A program made the position numbers and the translations under genes. The notes beneath the pieces were generated by a model. That model was not told where the DNA came from, did no database searches, and saw only the letters and a list, made by a program, of their open reading frames with translations. 64,000 nt of DNA from Microterricola viridarii (GTDB taxonomy: Bacteria > Actinomycetota > Actinomycetes > Actinomycetales > Microbacteriaceae), in assembly GCF_001542775.1 (NCBI RefSeq), contig NZ_CP014145.1:806001-870000 (forward strand), in the 5' to 3' direction. Below, piece after piece: positions 42,692-50,347 of the stretch. How positions within the stretch are numbered: position 1 is the first letter of the stretch; every line of letters begins with the position of its first letter.

Positions 42692-44236
42692 ATGTCCAAA
42701 GACACCTTGAACGTGTCGGGAGTCACCTATACGACTGCCGAAGCCGGCTACTTCGAGAAACGCAAGCTCAAGCGCTCCGCCGGGGTGTGGGGGCTCTGGG
42801 GCCTCGCCGTCGCCGCCGTCATCTCCGGTGACTTCTCCGGCTGGAACTTCGGCATCACGGCCGCCGGCTTCGGCGGCATGCTGATCGCCTTCGCCATCCT
42901 GGTGGTCATGTACTACGGTCTGATCTTCTCGATCGGCGAGATGAGCTCGGCCATGCCGCACACCGGCGGCGCCTACTCCTTCTCCCGTGCGGCGATGGGG
43001 CCGTGGGGCGGTTTCGTCACCGGCCTGGCCGAGACCGTCGAGTACGTGGCGACGACGGCAGTGATCGTCTACTTCTCGGCGGCCTACGCCGACGGCATCA
43101 CCTCCGAGCTGCTCAACTTCTCGATGCCGGCCTGGATCTGGTGGGTGATCCTCTACGTCGCGTTCATCCTGCTGAACTCGGCCGGGGCTGCAATCTCCAT
43201 CCGCTTCGCCATCGTCGTGTCGATCATCTCCATCGGCATCCTGATCGTGTTCGCCGTGATGGCGCTCGCGTCCGGCCTGTTCAGCTGGGACAAGCTCTTC
43301 GACATCGTTCCGGATGCCGGCCAGAGCGAGTTCCTGCCGCACGGCGTGCTGCCGATCCTGTTCGCGCTGCCGTTCGCGATGTGGTTCTTCCTCGGCATCG
43401 AGGAGCTGCCGCTCGCAGCGGAGGAATCCCACGACCCCGTCCGCGACATCCCGCGCGCCGGCCTCTGGGCCCGCGGCACGCTGATCTTCACCGGTCTGCT
43501 CGTGCTGTTCCTGAACACCGGAATCCTCGGGGCCAAGGCCACCGGCGAGGCGGGGGAGCCGCTGCTCGACGGCTTCCGGGCCATCGTCGGTGACGGCCTC
43601 GCCGCGGTGCTCGCGCTGTTCGCCCTGATCGGCCTGCTCGCCTCGCTGCAGGGCATCATGTTCGCCTATGGGCGCAACATGTACTCGCTCTCGCGTGCCG
43701 GCTACTACCCGAAGTTCCTCTCGCTCACCGGCAAGCGACAGACCCCCTGGGTCGCGCTGCTGGCCGGCGGGCTGATCGGCTTCGTCGCGCTGGTCGTGGT
43801 GGATGCCGCCGGCGGTGCCACCGGCGTCGCCGGCGCGATCGTGCTGAACATCGCCGTCTGGGGCGCCGTGCTGGCCTACCTGCTGCAGATGACCGCCTTC
43901 GTGATCCTGCGCAAGAAGTACCCGAACGCCAACCGTCCATACCGCAGCCCGTGGGGCCTGCCCGGAGCCGTCTCGGCGGGCATCATCGCCGCCCTGATCT
44001 TCGTGGGCTTCCTGCTGAACCCGACGTTCGGCCCGGCCATCATCGCCATTGCGGTCGTCTACGTGGTCATGCTGATCGCCTTCGCGGTCTGGGGTCGGCA
44101 CCGCCTCATCCTCTCTCCGGAGGAGGAGTACGCGGTCTCCGGCGGCCTGCACGGCGACCCGGAGAAGGACGGCTACGGGGGACCGCTCGAAGAGGAGCTG
44201 CTCGCCAGCGACGGCGTCGACGAACCGTCCAAATAG
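42692..44236 (+). CDS. Amino acid/amine permease, ethanolamine permease type
   Basis: The 514-residue APC-superfamily transporter has about 12 helices. The first helix reads AAVISGDFSGWNFGITAAGFGG; GDFSGWNFG is a pattern I associate with the ethanolamine permease family (Eat). GEMSSAMPHTGGAYSFSRAAMGPWGGF, then FALPFAMWFFLGIEELPLAAEE near residue 228 and FAYGRNMYSLSRAGYYPKFLS near 325 are APC motifs. It is divergent from the glutamine-synthetase-like operon, which suggests it imports the amine that those enzymes glutamylate. ATG 42692 follows GCGAAGGAACGTGA. A TTCG-loop terminator follows. Confidence 0.88.
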   Translation: MSKDTLNVSGVTYTTAEAGYFEKRKLKRSAGVWGLWGLAVAAVISGDFSGWNFGITAAGFGGMLIAFAILVVMYYGLIFSIGEMSSAMPHTGGAYSFSRAAMGPWGGFVTGLAETVEYVATTAVIVYFSAAYADGITSELLNFSMPAWIWWVILYVAFILLNSAGAAISIRFAIVVSIISIGILIVFAVMALASGLFSWDKLFDIVPDAGQSEFLPHGVLPILFALPFAMWFFLGIEELPLAAEESHDPVRDIPRAGLWARGTLIFTGLLVLFLNTGILGAKATGEAGEPLLDGFRAIVGDGLAAVLALFALIGLLASLQGIMFAYGRNMYSLSRAGYYPKFLSLTGKRQTPWVALLAGGLIGFVALVVVDAAGGATGVAGAIVLNIAVWGAVLAYLLQMTAFVILRKKYPNANRPYRSPWGLPGAVSAGIIAALIFVGFLLNPTFGPAIIAIAVVYVVMLIAFAVWGRHRLILSPEEEYAVSGGLHGDPEKDGYGGPLEEELLASDGVDEPSK

Positions 44237-44250
44237 GCGCCCGCCCGACC

Positions 44251-44289
44251 CGTGGGGTTTCCGCTTCGGCGGAGACCCCACGCTCGTTT
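44251..44289 (+). terminator. Terminator after the amine permease
   Basis: A 14-bp stem with one G-U pair (44251-44264 with 44269-44282) is closed by the stable tetraloop TTCG between C and G, then CTCGTTTC. Confidence 0.8.
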
Positions 44290-44335
44290 CGGGGGGATAG
44301 CCCCATATTCCAGCCTGCGGAGTCCTCATATCGTT

Positions 44336-44364
44336 GGTGTTGTGCCCGAACCGGGCACAACACC
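44336..44364. promoter_or_regulatory. 13-bp perfect inverted repeat upstream of the DUF4190 gene
   Basis: GGTGTTGTGCCCG (44336-44348) and its exact complement (44352-44364) flank AAC. It ends 7 bases before the AAGGAG ribosome-binding site, so it could be an operator or an RNA hairpin in the leader. Confidence 0.55.
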
Positions 44365-44384
44365 CCCTTTGAAGGAGCTCTCCC

Positions 44385-44801
44385 ATGTCTGCCACCATCC
44401 CCGTCGTGCCCGAGGCCCCGGCCCAGCCGGCCTACACCCCCGGCCCGTACGCGGAACAGCCGCCCCTCGGCCAGCCGACCGCAGCACAGCCGACCGCAGC
44501 ACAGCCGACCGCACCTCAGCCGCCTGCGGCATCCGCGACCCCGACGCAGTGGCTGAGCATCAGCAGCCTCGTGCTCGGCATCGGGTCGATCTTCGCCGGC
44601 TGGACGTTCGTCATGCCGGTGGCCGGCCTCGTCCTCGGTATTCTCGCGCTGCGACGCGAGCCGGCCAGCCGCACCATGGCGATCTGGGGTGTCGCAGTCA
44701 ACGGCGTTGTGCTTCTCGGCGGGCTGCTTGCCGGGCTGGGAGCGTTGCTATTCGGGCTCATCGCGCTGCCCTTCGCGTTCCTCCCCTTCGCCATGTTCTA
44801 G
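44385..44801 (+). CDS. DUF4190 domain membrane protein
   Basis: The 138-residue protein has a Pro/Gln/Ala-rich N-terminus with a repeated QPTAA unit encoded by a 15-bp tandem repeat (about 44471-44520), then two membrane hairpins: LSISSLVLGIGSIFAGWTFVMPVAGLVLGILALRRE in pieces near 57-92 and WGVAVNGVVLLGGLLAGLGALLF near 102-124. GLVLGILALRRE is the DUF4190 signature. Such proteins are common in actinobacteria and lack a known function. Its ATG 44385 has an AAGGAG site with 7-base spacing. Aspartase follows after 149 bases. Confidence 0.85.
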   Translation: MSATIPVVPEAPAQPAYTPGPYAEQPPLGQPTAAQPTAAQPTAPQPPAASATPTQWLSISSLVLGIGSIFAGWTFVMPVAGLVLGILALRREPASRTMAIWGVAVNGVVLLGGLLAGLGALLFGLIALPFAFLPFAMF

Positions 44802-44950
44802 GCTGGAGGGGTACCAAGAGCCACAAGCTCGCACACCCCCTCGAGGCAATGGAGCCGTTCGTGTCGATCAGCACGCCTACCAGCACGTCCACCACTATCG
44901 CGGAGGGCGCCGCAGGCGCCAGTCACAGCCGCACACAGGAAGCACCCACC

Positions 44951-46402
44951 ATGCAGGCAAGCCCCGGATTCCGTTTGGAGAGCGATTCGCTCGGAACCGT
45001 CGAGGTTCCCGAAAACGCGTATTGGGGTGTGCACACCAAGCGGGCCCTGGACAACTTCCCGATCGCGAAGCGCCCCATCTCGGTCTACCCCGACTTCGTG
45101 CGCGCACTGGCCCAGGTCAAGCAGGCCTGTGCCCGTGCCAACGTCGAGGTCGGCGCGCTGAGCGAGGAGAAGGGCCGTTGGATCGACGCCGCCTGCACCC
45201 GCATCATTCAGGGTGCACGCCACGAAGAGTTCGTCGTCGGCGTCATCCAGGGCGGCGCCGGCACCTCGACCAACATGAACGCCAACGAGGTCATCACCAA
45301 CCTCGCGCTCGAGATCGCCGGCTACGAGAAGGGCCGCTACGACATCCTGCACCCGATCGATGATGTCAACCGCAGCCAGTCGACCAACGACACGTACCCG
45401 ACGGCGATCAAGGTCGGCCTGGCGTTCTCGCTGCGCCACCTGACTCTCGAGCTCAGCCTGCTGCAGGACTCCTTCTCAAAGAAGAGCGAAGAGTTCACGC
45501 ACGTGCTGAAGGTCGGCCGCACCCAGCTGCAGGATGCCGTTCCGATGACGCTCGGCCAGGAGTTCCACGGCTTCGCCACCACCCTCGGTGAGGACTACGA
45601 CCGCCTCACCGAGACGCTCTGGCTGCTCGCAGAGGTGAACCTCGGAGCGACCGCCATCGGCACCGGCATCACGGCCGACCCCGGCTACGCAGCCGCCGCC
45701 GTGCGCCACCTCAGCGAGATCACCGGGCTCAAGATCGAGAGCGCTCCCGACCTGATCGAGTCGACCAGCGACGCCGGCGCCTTCATGTCGTTCAGCGGTT
45801 CGCTCAAGCGCAGCGCCATCAAGCTGTCGAAGATCTGCAACGACCTGCGCCTGCTCTCCTCCGGCCCGCAGGCCGGCTTCGGTGAGATCAACCTGCCGCC
45901 GATGCAGGCCGGTTCGAGCATCATGCCCGGCAAGGTCAACCCGGTCATCCCGGAGGCCGTCAGCCAGGTGGCGTACGCCATCGCCGGCAACGACGTCGCC
46001 ATCACCATGGCGGCGGAGGCCGGCCAGCTGCAGCTGAACGCCTTCGAGCCCGTCATCGCACACTCGCTGTTCCAGGGCCTGGCGTGGATGACGCAGGCCT
46101 GCTGGACGCTGCGCGTCAACTGCGTCGACGGCATCACCGCCAACGAGGACCGCCTCGAGGCCATGGTCGCCTCCAGCGTCGGCGTGATCACGGCGCTGAT
46201 CCCGTTCATCGGCTACACCGAGGCGGCCAAGATCGCCAAGGTCGCGCTCAGCACGGGGCACCCGGTCGCCGACCTCGTGGTCGCCGCCGGTTTGATGTCG
46301 CGCGAGGCTGTGACCGAGCAGCTGCAGCCGAGCAAGCTCTCGGGCATGGATGCCGCGGCATCCGTCTTGGTCACCGACCTGCAGGGCGAGCCCTCCGAGT
46401 AG
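44951..46402 (+). CDS. aspA: Aspartate ammonia-lyase
   Basis: Aspartase reversibly converts L-aspartate to fumarate and ammonia. The 483-residue protein has FRLESDSLGTVEVPENAYWGVHT at its start in pieces, GGAGTSTNMNANEVI near residue 103, DDVNRSQSTNDTYPTAIK near 140, GRTQLQDAVPMTLGQEF near 188, and the flexible catalytic loop GSSIMPGKVNPVIPE near 321-335 with the active-site Ser. The Met of GSSIMPGKVNP is shared with fumarase, but the N-terminal ESDSLG and overall pattern favour aspartase. ATG 44951 is preferred because AGGAAG lies eight bases upstream and the protein then begins as family members do; the in-frame ATG 44849 adds a Ser/Thr-rich extension with a poor site. Confidence 0.92.
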   Translation: MQASPGFRLESDSLGTVEVPENAYWGVHTKRALDNFPIAKRPISVYPDFVRALAQVKQACARANVEVGALSEEKGRWIDAACTRIIQGARHEEFVVGVIQGGAGTSTNMNANEVITNLALEIAGYEKGRYDILHPIDDVNRSQSTNDTYPTAIKVGLAFSLRHLTLELSLLQDSFSKKSEEFTHVLKVGRTQLQDAVPMTLGQEFHGFATTLGEDYDRLTETLWLLAEVNLGATAIGTGITADPGYAAAAVRHLSEITGLKIESAPDLIESTSDAGAFMSFSGSLKRSAIKLSKICNDLRLLSSGPQAGFGEINLPPMQAGSSIMPGKVNPVIPEAVSQVAYAIAGNDVAITMAAEAGQLQLNAFEPVIAHSLFQGLAWMTQACWTLRVNCVDGITANEDRLEAMVASSVGVITALIPFIGYTEAAKIAKVALSTGHPVADLVVAAGLMSREAVTEQLQPSKLSGMDAAASVLVTDLQGEPSE

Positions 46403-46418
46403 AACCCGATCACGCACG

Positions 46419-46447
46419 CGCCGGCGCCCCCAGGGGTGCCGGCGTTT
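46419..46447 (+). terminator. Terminator after aspartase
   Basis: CGCCGGCGCCC pairs with the complement in GGGTGCCGGCG (46419-46444, one G-U pair), followed by TTTG. It lies 17 bases after the stop. Confidence 0.75.
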
Positions 46448-46463
46448 GTGCGTTCGGGGCGCG

Positions 46464-46767
46464 AATTGGCTTCGGTCGCTGGCGCTCCCTCGAGCCGACG
46501 GGGGACCGCTGGTTGAGCCTGTCGAAACCGGGCCCCGGGGTGTTGGCTTCGGTCGCTGGCGCTCCCTCGAGCCAACGGGAGAGTTCGCCCCGCCCGCTGG
46601 TTGGGCCTGTCGAAACCGGGCTCGGGCTGTTGGCTTCGGTCGCTGGCGCTCCCTCGAGCCAACGGGAGTGTTCGCCCCGTCCGCTGGTTGAGCGAACCCG
46701 CTGGTTGAGCCTGTCGAAACCCGGCCGGGGTGTTGGCTTCGGTCGCTGGCGCTCCCTCGAGCCAACG
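46464..46767. repeat. Cluster of dispersed dyad repeats and TTGAGCCTGTCGAAA repeats
   Basis: In the 417-base gap between convergent aspA and the FAH-family gene, the 36-bp dyad element occurs at about 46464-46500 (variant ending AGCCGACG), 46542-46577, 46629-46664 and 46732-46767. Between copies, CCGCTGGTTGAGCCTGTCGA or close variants occur near 46507, 46592, 46681 and 46698. No gene is credible here. Confidence 0.9.
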
Positions 46768-46819
46768 AGGAGCCGCCGCGGCATCCGCGCGGCTGCGCCC
46801 CGGCAGAAGGCGTGATCCG

Positions 46820-47695
46820 CTAGATGACCTGGCAGTGCGTCGTCAGGTAGCCGATTCCACCGATCGACACCGTGACGGTCGAGCCGTCGCGGAGGAAGAT
46901 CGGGGGCTTGCGGGAGTAGCCGGCGCCGCCTGGGCTGCCGGTGGAGATGAGCGTGCCGGCCGGGAGCGTGGCCGAGCGAGACAGGTAGGAGATGATCTCG
47001 GCGACGGAGCGCACCATCTCGCCGCTGGAGGCGTCCTGCAGGATGTGGCCATCGACGTTCGTGGTCAGCCAGAGGTCCTGAGGGTCCGGCACCTCATCGG
47101 CCGTGACGACGACGGGGCCTGTGGGCGTGAAGCCGTCGAAGGACTTGCACCTGGACCACTGCGCCTCGCTGAACTGGATGTCGCGGGCGGTGATGTCGTT
47201 GACGACCGTGTAGCCCCAGACGTAGTCGAGGGCGTCGCGCACCGACACGTCCTTGGCCGGCTTGCCGATGATCACGCCGAGCTCGGCCTCGTAGTCGACC
47301 TGCTGGGAGATCTCGCCGGGCCACGTGGTGGTGGCCTCGTGCGCGGTGAGCGAGTTCGGCCAGAGCGCGAACACGGTCATCGCGGTCTCGCTGCGCAGCT
47401 TCAGCTCGCTAGCGTGGGCGGCATAGTTGGCGCCGACGGCGAGGATGTGCGGCGGGCGCAGCACCGCGGATGCGTGCCGCAGTTCGTCGAGGGGAGTGAG
47501 CGAGACGCGCTGGGCGACGGCCTGGTCGACGACGGCGCGCACGTGGGCGAGCCCGGGCTCGCCGCGCTCGATGAGCGCCTGCAGGTCGGCGGGGGCCTCG
47601 TCCATCACCTCGTCGAGGAAGAGCGCCCCGCTGCCGAGGGTCACCGCGAGACGCGGGGTGGACTGGCCGTCGAACCTCAAATGCGCAAACTTCAC
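46820..47695 (-). CDS. Fumarylacetoacetate hydrolase family protein
   Basis: The 291-residue protein has the FAH C-terminal fold: LAVGANYAAHASEL near residue 92, the metal-binding Glu-x-Glu in VDYEAELGVIIGK near 134, VNDITARDIQ near 160 with the metal Asp, KSFDGFTPTGP near 182 and LISTGSPGGAGYSRKP near 255. FAH-family enzymes hydrolyse or decarboxylate 2,4-diketo acids. Divergence from an L-fuconate-dehydratase-like gene suggests 2,4-diketo-3-deoxyfuconate hydrolysis, but other roles such as oxaloacetate decarboxylation are possible. ATG 47695 is used; the 244-base gap upstream holds inverted repeats. Confidence 0.88.
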   Translation of the reverse strand: MKFAHLRFDGQSTPRLAVTLGSGALFLDEVMDEAPADLQALIERGEPGLAHVRAVVDQAVAQRVSLTPLDELRHASAVLRPPHILAVGANYAAHASELKLRSETAMTVFALWPNSLTAHEATTTWPGEISQQVDYEAELGVIIGKPAKDVSVRDALDYVWGYTVVNDITARDIQFSEAQWSRCKSFDGFTPTGPVVVTADEVPDPQDLWLTTNVDGHILQDASSGEMVRSVAEIISYLSRSATLPAGTLISTGSPGGAGYSRKPPIFLRDGSTVTVSIGGIGYLTTHCQVI

Positions 47696-47760
47696 CCTTC
47701 TACGCTACCGGGCGATCAGGGGTTTCCCTTGTACGCGATCACCAGCGAGGCGCACCGATC

Positions 47761-47809
47761 CTTGCACTTAATGCACAAAGGCCCGACTTTGCGGGGCTTC
47801 TCCGGCAAA
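47761..47809. promoter_or_regulatory. Two inverted repeats in the FAH/fuconate dehydratase gap
   Basis: TTGCACTTAATGCACAA (47761-47777) is an imperfect palindrome, and CTTTGC (47786-47791) with GCAAAG (47804-47809) is a perfect 6-bp inverted pair. They are candidate operators for the FadR-type regulator encoded at 49288. Confidence 0.35.
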
Positions 47810-47884
47810 GAAGGGCGCAATCGTCGGAACTCTTGCGACGTATTGTCCGAGCACATCCGGGCGTTTCGGCCCCGCTGAGCGCAA

Positions 47885-47914
47885 TTGACAAGGCAAAGAT
47901 CGGATGTTTATAGT
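47885..47914 (+). promoter_or_regulatory. Sigma-70-type promoter for the fuconate dehydratase gene
   Basis: A consensus TTGACA (47885-47890) and TATAGT (47909-47914) are separated by 18 bases, 25 bases before ATG 47940. The leader includes AAGGGAAGG as ribosome-binding site. Confidence 0.8.
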
Positions 47915-47939
47915 CGCTTGACCCCAAGGGAAGGTTTCC

Positions 47940-49220
47940 ATGAGCACCATCATCAGCGTCGACACCACTGACGTGCGCTTTCCGACGTCTCTGCAGCTTG
48001 ACGGCTCCGACGCCATGAACCCAGACCCGGACTATTCCGCGGCCTATCTCGTCATCCGCACGGATGCCGCTGACGGCCTCGAGGGGCACGGGTTCGTCTT
48101 CACCATCGGCCGTGGCAACGACGTGGAGGTGGCTGCGATCGACACGCTCGCCGGGCACCTCGTCGGCCGCAACGTCGAAGAGCTGCTCTCCGACATGGGC
48201 GCCACCTCCCGCCTGTTCATGCACGACTCGCAGCTGCGCTGGCTCGGCCCGGAGAAGGGCGTCATGCACATGGCGATCGGCGCCGTGATCAACGCGCTCT
48301 GGGACCTCCGCGCCAAGCGTGAGGGCAAGCCGCTCTGGCAGCTGCTGGCCGCGCTCAGCCCGGAAGAGATCGTCGACCTCGTCGACTTCCGCTACCTGAC
48401 CGACGCGCTCACCCCGGAGGAGGCGCTGCAGATCCTGCGCGCCGCAGAGCCCGGCCGCGCCGAGCGCGAGGCCGAGCTGCTCGCCAAGGGCTACCCGGGA
48501 TACACGACCAGCCCCGGCTGGCTCGGCTACTCCGACGAGAAGCTCGCCCGGCTCTGCCGCGAGGCCATCGCAGAGGGTTTCACCCAGATCAAGCTCAAGG
48601 TGGGGGCCGACCTCGACGACGACATCCGCCGACTGCGCATTGCCCGCGAGACCTGCGGCGAGGGTTTCCCCATCGCCATCGACGCCAACCAGCGCTGGGA
48701 TGTCGCCGACGCCATCGCCTGGGTGAAGGCGCTGGAGCAGTTCGACATCAAGTGGGTCGAAGAGCCCACCAGCCCGGACGACGTGCTCGGCCACGCCGCA
48801 ATCGCCCGCGGCATCGCGCCTATCCCGGTCGCCACCGGCGAGCACGCCCAGAACCGCATCATCTTCAAGCAGCTGCTGCAGGCGGATGCCATCGGCTTCA
48901 TGCAGATCGACGCTGCCCGCGTCGGCGGCGTGAACGAGAACATCGCGAACCTGCTTCTGGCCGCCAAGTTCGGCGTTCCGGTCTGCCCGCACGCCGGCGG
49001 CGTCGGTCTCTGCGAGGCCGTGCAGCACCTGAGCATGTTCGACTACATCGCGGTCTCCGGCAGCAAGGAGGGCCGGGTGATCGAGTTCGTCGACCACCTG
49101 CACGAGCACTTCGTCACACCCGTCGTGATGCAGGGCGGAAGCTACATGGCGCCGCTCGCGCCCGGTGCCGGTGCCGAGATGCACGCGGCATCCGTCGCGG
49201 AGTACAGCTTCACCCGCTGA
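47940..49220 (+). CDS. L-fuconate dehydratase-like enolase-superfamily enzyme
   Basis: The 426-residue protein is a mandelate racemase/muconate lactonizing type member of the enolase superfamily. The N-terminal cap includes [28 protein letters not shown] in pieces, a pattern of L-fuconate dehydratases. The barrel has the Lys base in [11 protein letters not shown] near residue 219, metal ligands Asp ([10 protein letters not shown] near 245), Glu (WVEEPTSP near 272) and Glu (ATGEHAQN near 299), and the catalytic His in CPHAGGVG near 350. It would dehydrate L-fuconate to 2-keto-3-deoxy-L-fuconate. Its strong promoter, the FAH gene and the FadR regulator suggest one sugar-acid locus. Confidence 0.9.
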   Translation: MSTIISVDTTDVRFPTSLQLDGSDAMNPDPDYSAAYLVIRTDAADGLEGHGFVFTIGRGNDVEVAAIDTLAGHLVGRNVEELLSDMGATSRLFMHDSQLRWLGPEKGVMHMAIGAVINALWDLRAKREGKPLWQLLAALSPEEIVDLVDFRYLTDALTPEEALQILRAAEPGRAEREAELLAKGYPGYTTSPGWLGYSDEKLARLCREAIAEGFTQIKLKVGADLDDDIRRLRIARETCGEGFPIAIDANQRWDVADAIAWVKALEQFDIKWVEEPTSPDDVLGHAAIARGIAPIPVATGEHAQNRIIFKQLLQADAIGFMQIDAARVGGVNENIANLLLAAKFGVPVCPHAGGVGLCEAVQHLSMFDYIAVSGSKEGRVIEFVDHLHEHFVTPVVMQGGSYMAPLAPGAGAEMHAASVAEYSFTR

Positions 49221-49227
49221 TCTCGCC

Positions 49228-49273
49228 AACAACACAGCGCCCGTCGGATTCTTCCGGCGGGCGCTGTGTTGTT
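49228..49273. terminator. Bidirectional 20-bp terminator between convergent genes
   Basis: Arms at 49228-49247 and 49254-49273 pair over 20 bp with one G-U, loop ATTCTT. The A/T-rich outer ends (AACAACAC and GTGTTGTTTGTT) give U-rich tracts in both directions, serving the dehydratase and the convergent FadR gene. Confidence 0.88.
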
Positions 49274-49287
49274 TGTTGGCGGTGGGG

Positions 49288-49959
49288 CTAGAGCGCCTCG
49301 CGCAGCCACTGCTCGACGCCGCTGACGTGCACGACGGTGAGGGCGTGTGCCAGCTCGGCATCGCCGCGCTCCAGTGCGGCGACGATCCCGGAGTGCTCGT
49401 GCAGCGTGCGGTCGACGGCGTTCTCCTGCGTGACGCCGCGCCAGATGCGGGCGCGCACGGTGTGGCTGGAGAGCGAGTCGATGAGGCTGGAGAGGTAGCT
49501 GTTGCCTGCCGCGGTGACGATGCGCCGGTGGAACTCGAGGTCGTGTTCGACGAGGCCCTCGACGGAGGTGGTGTCGTCGACGGCGGCGATCATCTCCTTC
49601 AGCTCGGCGATGGCGTCGGGGTCGAGCTTGCCGGCGGCCAGAGCCGTCGCGGCGGGTTCGAGGATGCGGCGCACGGCGAAGATCTCGAGGATGGATGCGT
49701 CGTCGTGCAGGTCGACGACGAAAGACATGGCCTCCAACAGGAGGCGCGGCTCCAGGCTGGTGACGTAGGTGCCGTCGCCGCGGCGCACGTCGAGCACGCG
49801 GATCACCTCGAGGGCCTTGACCGCCTCGCGCAGCGAGCTGCGGGAGAGGCCGAGTGCTTCGCTCAGCTCCTTTTCCGGCGGCAGCCGGTCGCCGGGGCCG
49901 AGATCGCCGGAGACGATCATCTCCTTGATCTTGAGGATCGCTTCGTCGGTCACAGCCAT
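49288..49959 (-). CDS. FadR/GntR-family regulator with FCD domain (fuconate locus)
   Basis: The 223-residue regulator starts MAVTDEAILKIKEMIVSGDL and has the GntR winged helix GPGDRLPPEKELSEALGLSRSSLREAVKALEVIRVLDV in pieces (about residues 20-60) with wing RRGDGTYV. The FCD domain carries the metal Asp/His pattern EHDLEFHRRIVTAAGNSYL near 145 and a late His pair HEHSGIVAALERGDAEL near 192. It probably represses the divergent-orientation fuconate genes and is released by a sugar acid such as fuconate. It converges with the dehydratase and shares its terminator. A 388-base repeat-rich gap lies upstream. Confidence 0.9.
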   Translation of the reverse strand: MAVTDEAILKIKEMIVSGDLGPGDRLPPEKELSEALGLSRSSLREAVKALEVIRVLDVRRGDGTYVTSLEPRLLLEAMSFVVDLHDDASILEIFAVRRILEPAATALAAGKLDPDAIAELKEMIAAVDDTTSVEGLVEHDLEFHRRIVTAAGNSYLSSLIDSLSSHTVRARIWRGVTQENAVDRTLHEHSGIVAALERGDAELAHALTVVHVSGVEQWLREAL

Positions 49960-50014
49960 GCCGTCATACTAGCGGCGGGCTGCGCGCGAGCCGTGCGCGG
50001 GCCGTGCGCGGGGT

Positions 50015-50340
50015 GTTGGCTTCGGTCGCTGGCGCTCCCTCGAGCCAACGTGGGGCCCACCCCACCACGTCGGCTGAGGAAGCGAGGAACGAGCGACCGA
50101 AGCCCGGGAGCCAACCAGACTGGGTTGCGCGGGGTGTTGGCTTCGGTCGCTGGGGAGTGGCACGAGTCGAAAACTCGAGTGCATCGGTAGCGGTTGCGCA
50201 GATTTCCTGGCGGAGGGCTGCCGCCTTTCGCGACGCTGCGCGTCGCGCCCTCGAGCCAAGGTGGGGCCCACCCCACCACGTCGGCTGAGGAAGCGAGGAA
50301 CGAGCGACCGAAGCCCGGGAGTCAACCTGACCGGGTTGCG
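50015..50340. repeat. Direct repeats with an intact and an interrupted dyad element
   Basis: The 388-base gap between the FadR gene start and the ada-alkA stop has no gene. An intact dyad element lies at 50015-50050. A 60-bp sequence beginning GTGGGGCCCACCCCACCACG follows at 50051 and again at about 50261, each followed by GGGTTGCGCGGGG. Before the second copy the dyad element is split: GTTGGCTTCGGTCGCTGG at 50136, then about 90 unrelated bases, then GCCCTCGAGCCAAG at about 50247. Confidence 0.88.
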
Positions 50341-50347
50341 CGGGGCG

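Noticed and set aside
44252..44950. In-frame extension upstream of aspartase
   Set aside because: It runs through a terminator, an inverted repeat and the DUF4190 gene in another frame; the aspartase family begins near ATG 44951, which has a good ribosome-binding site.
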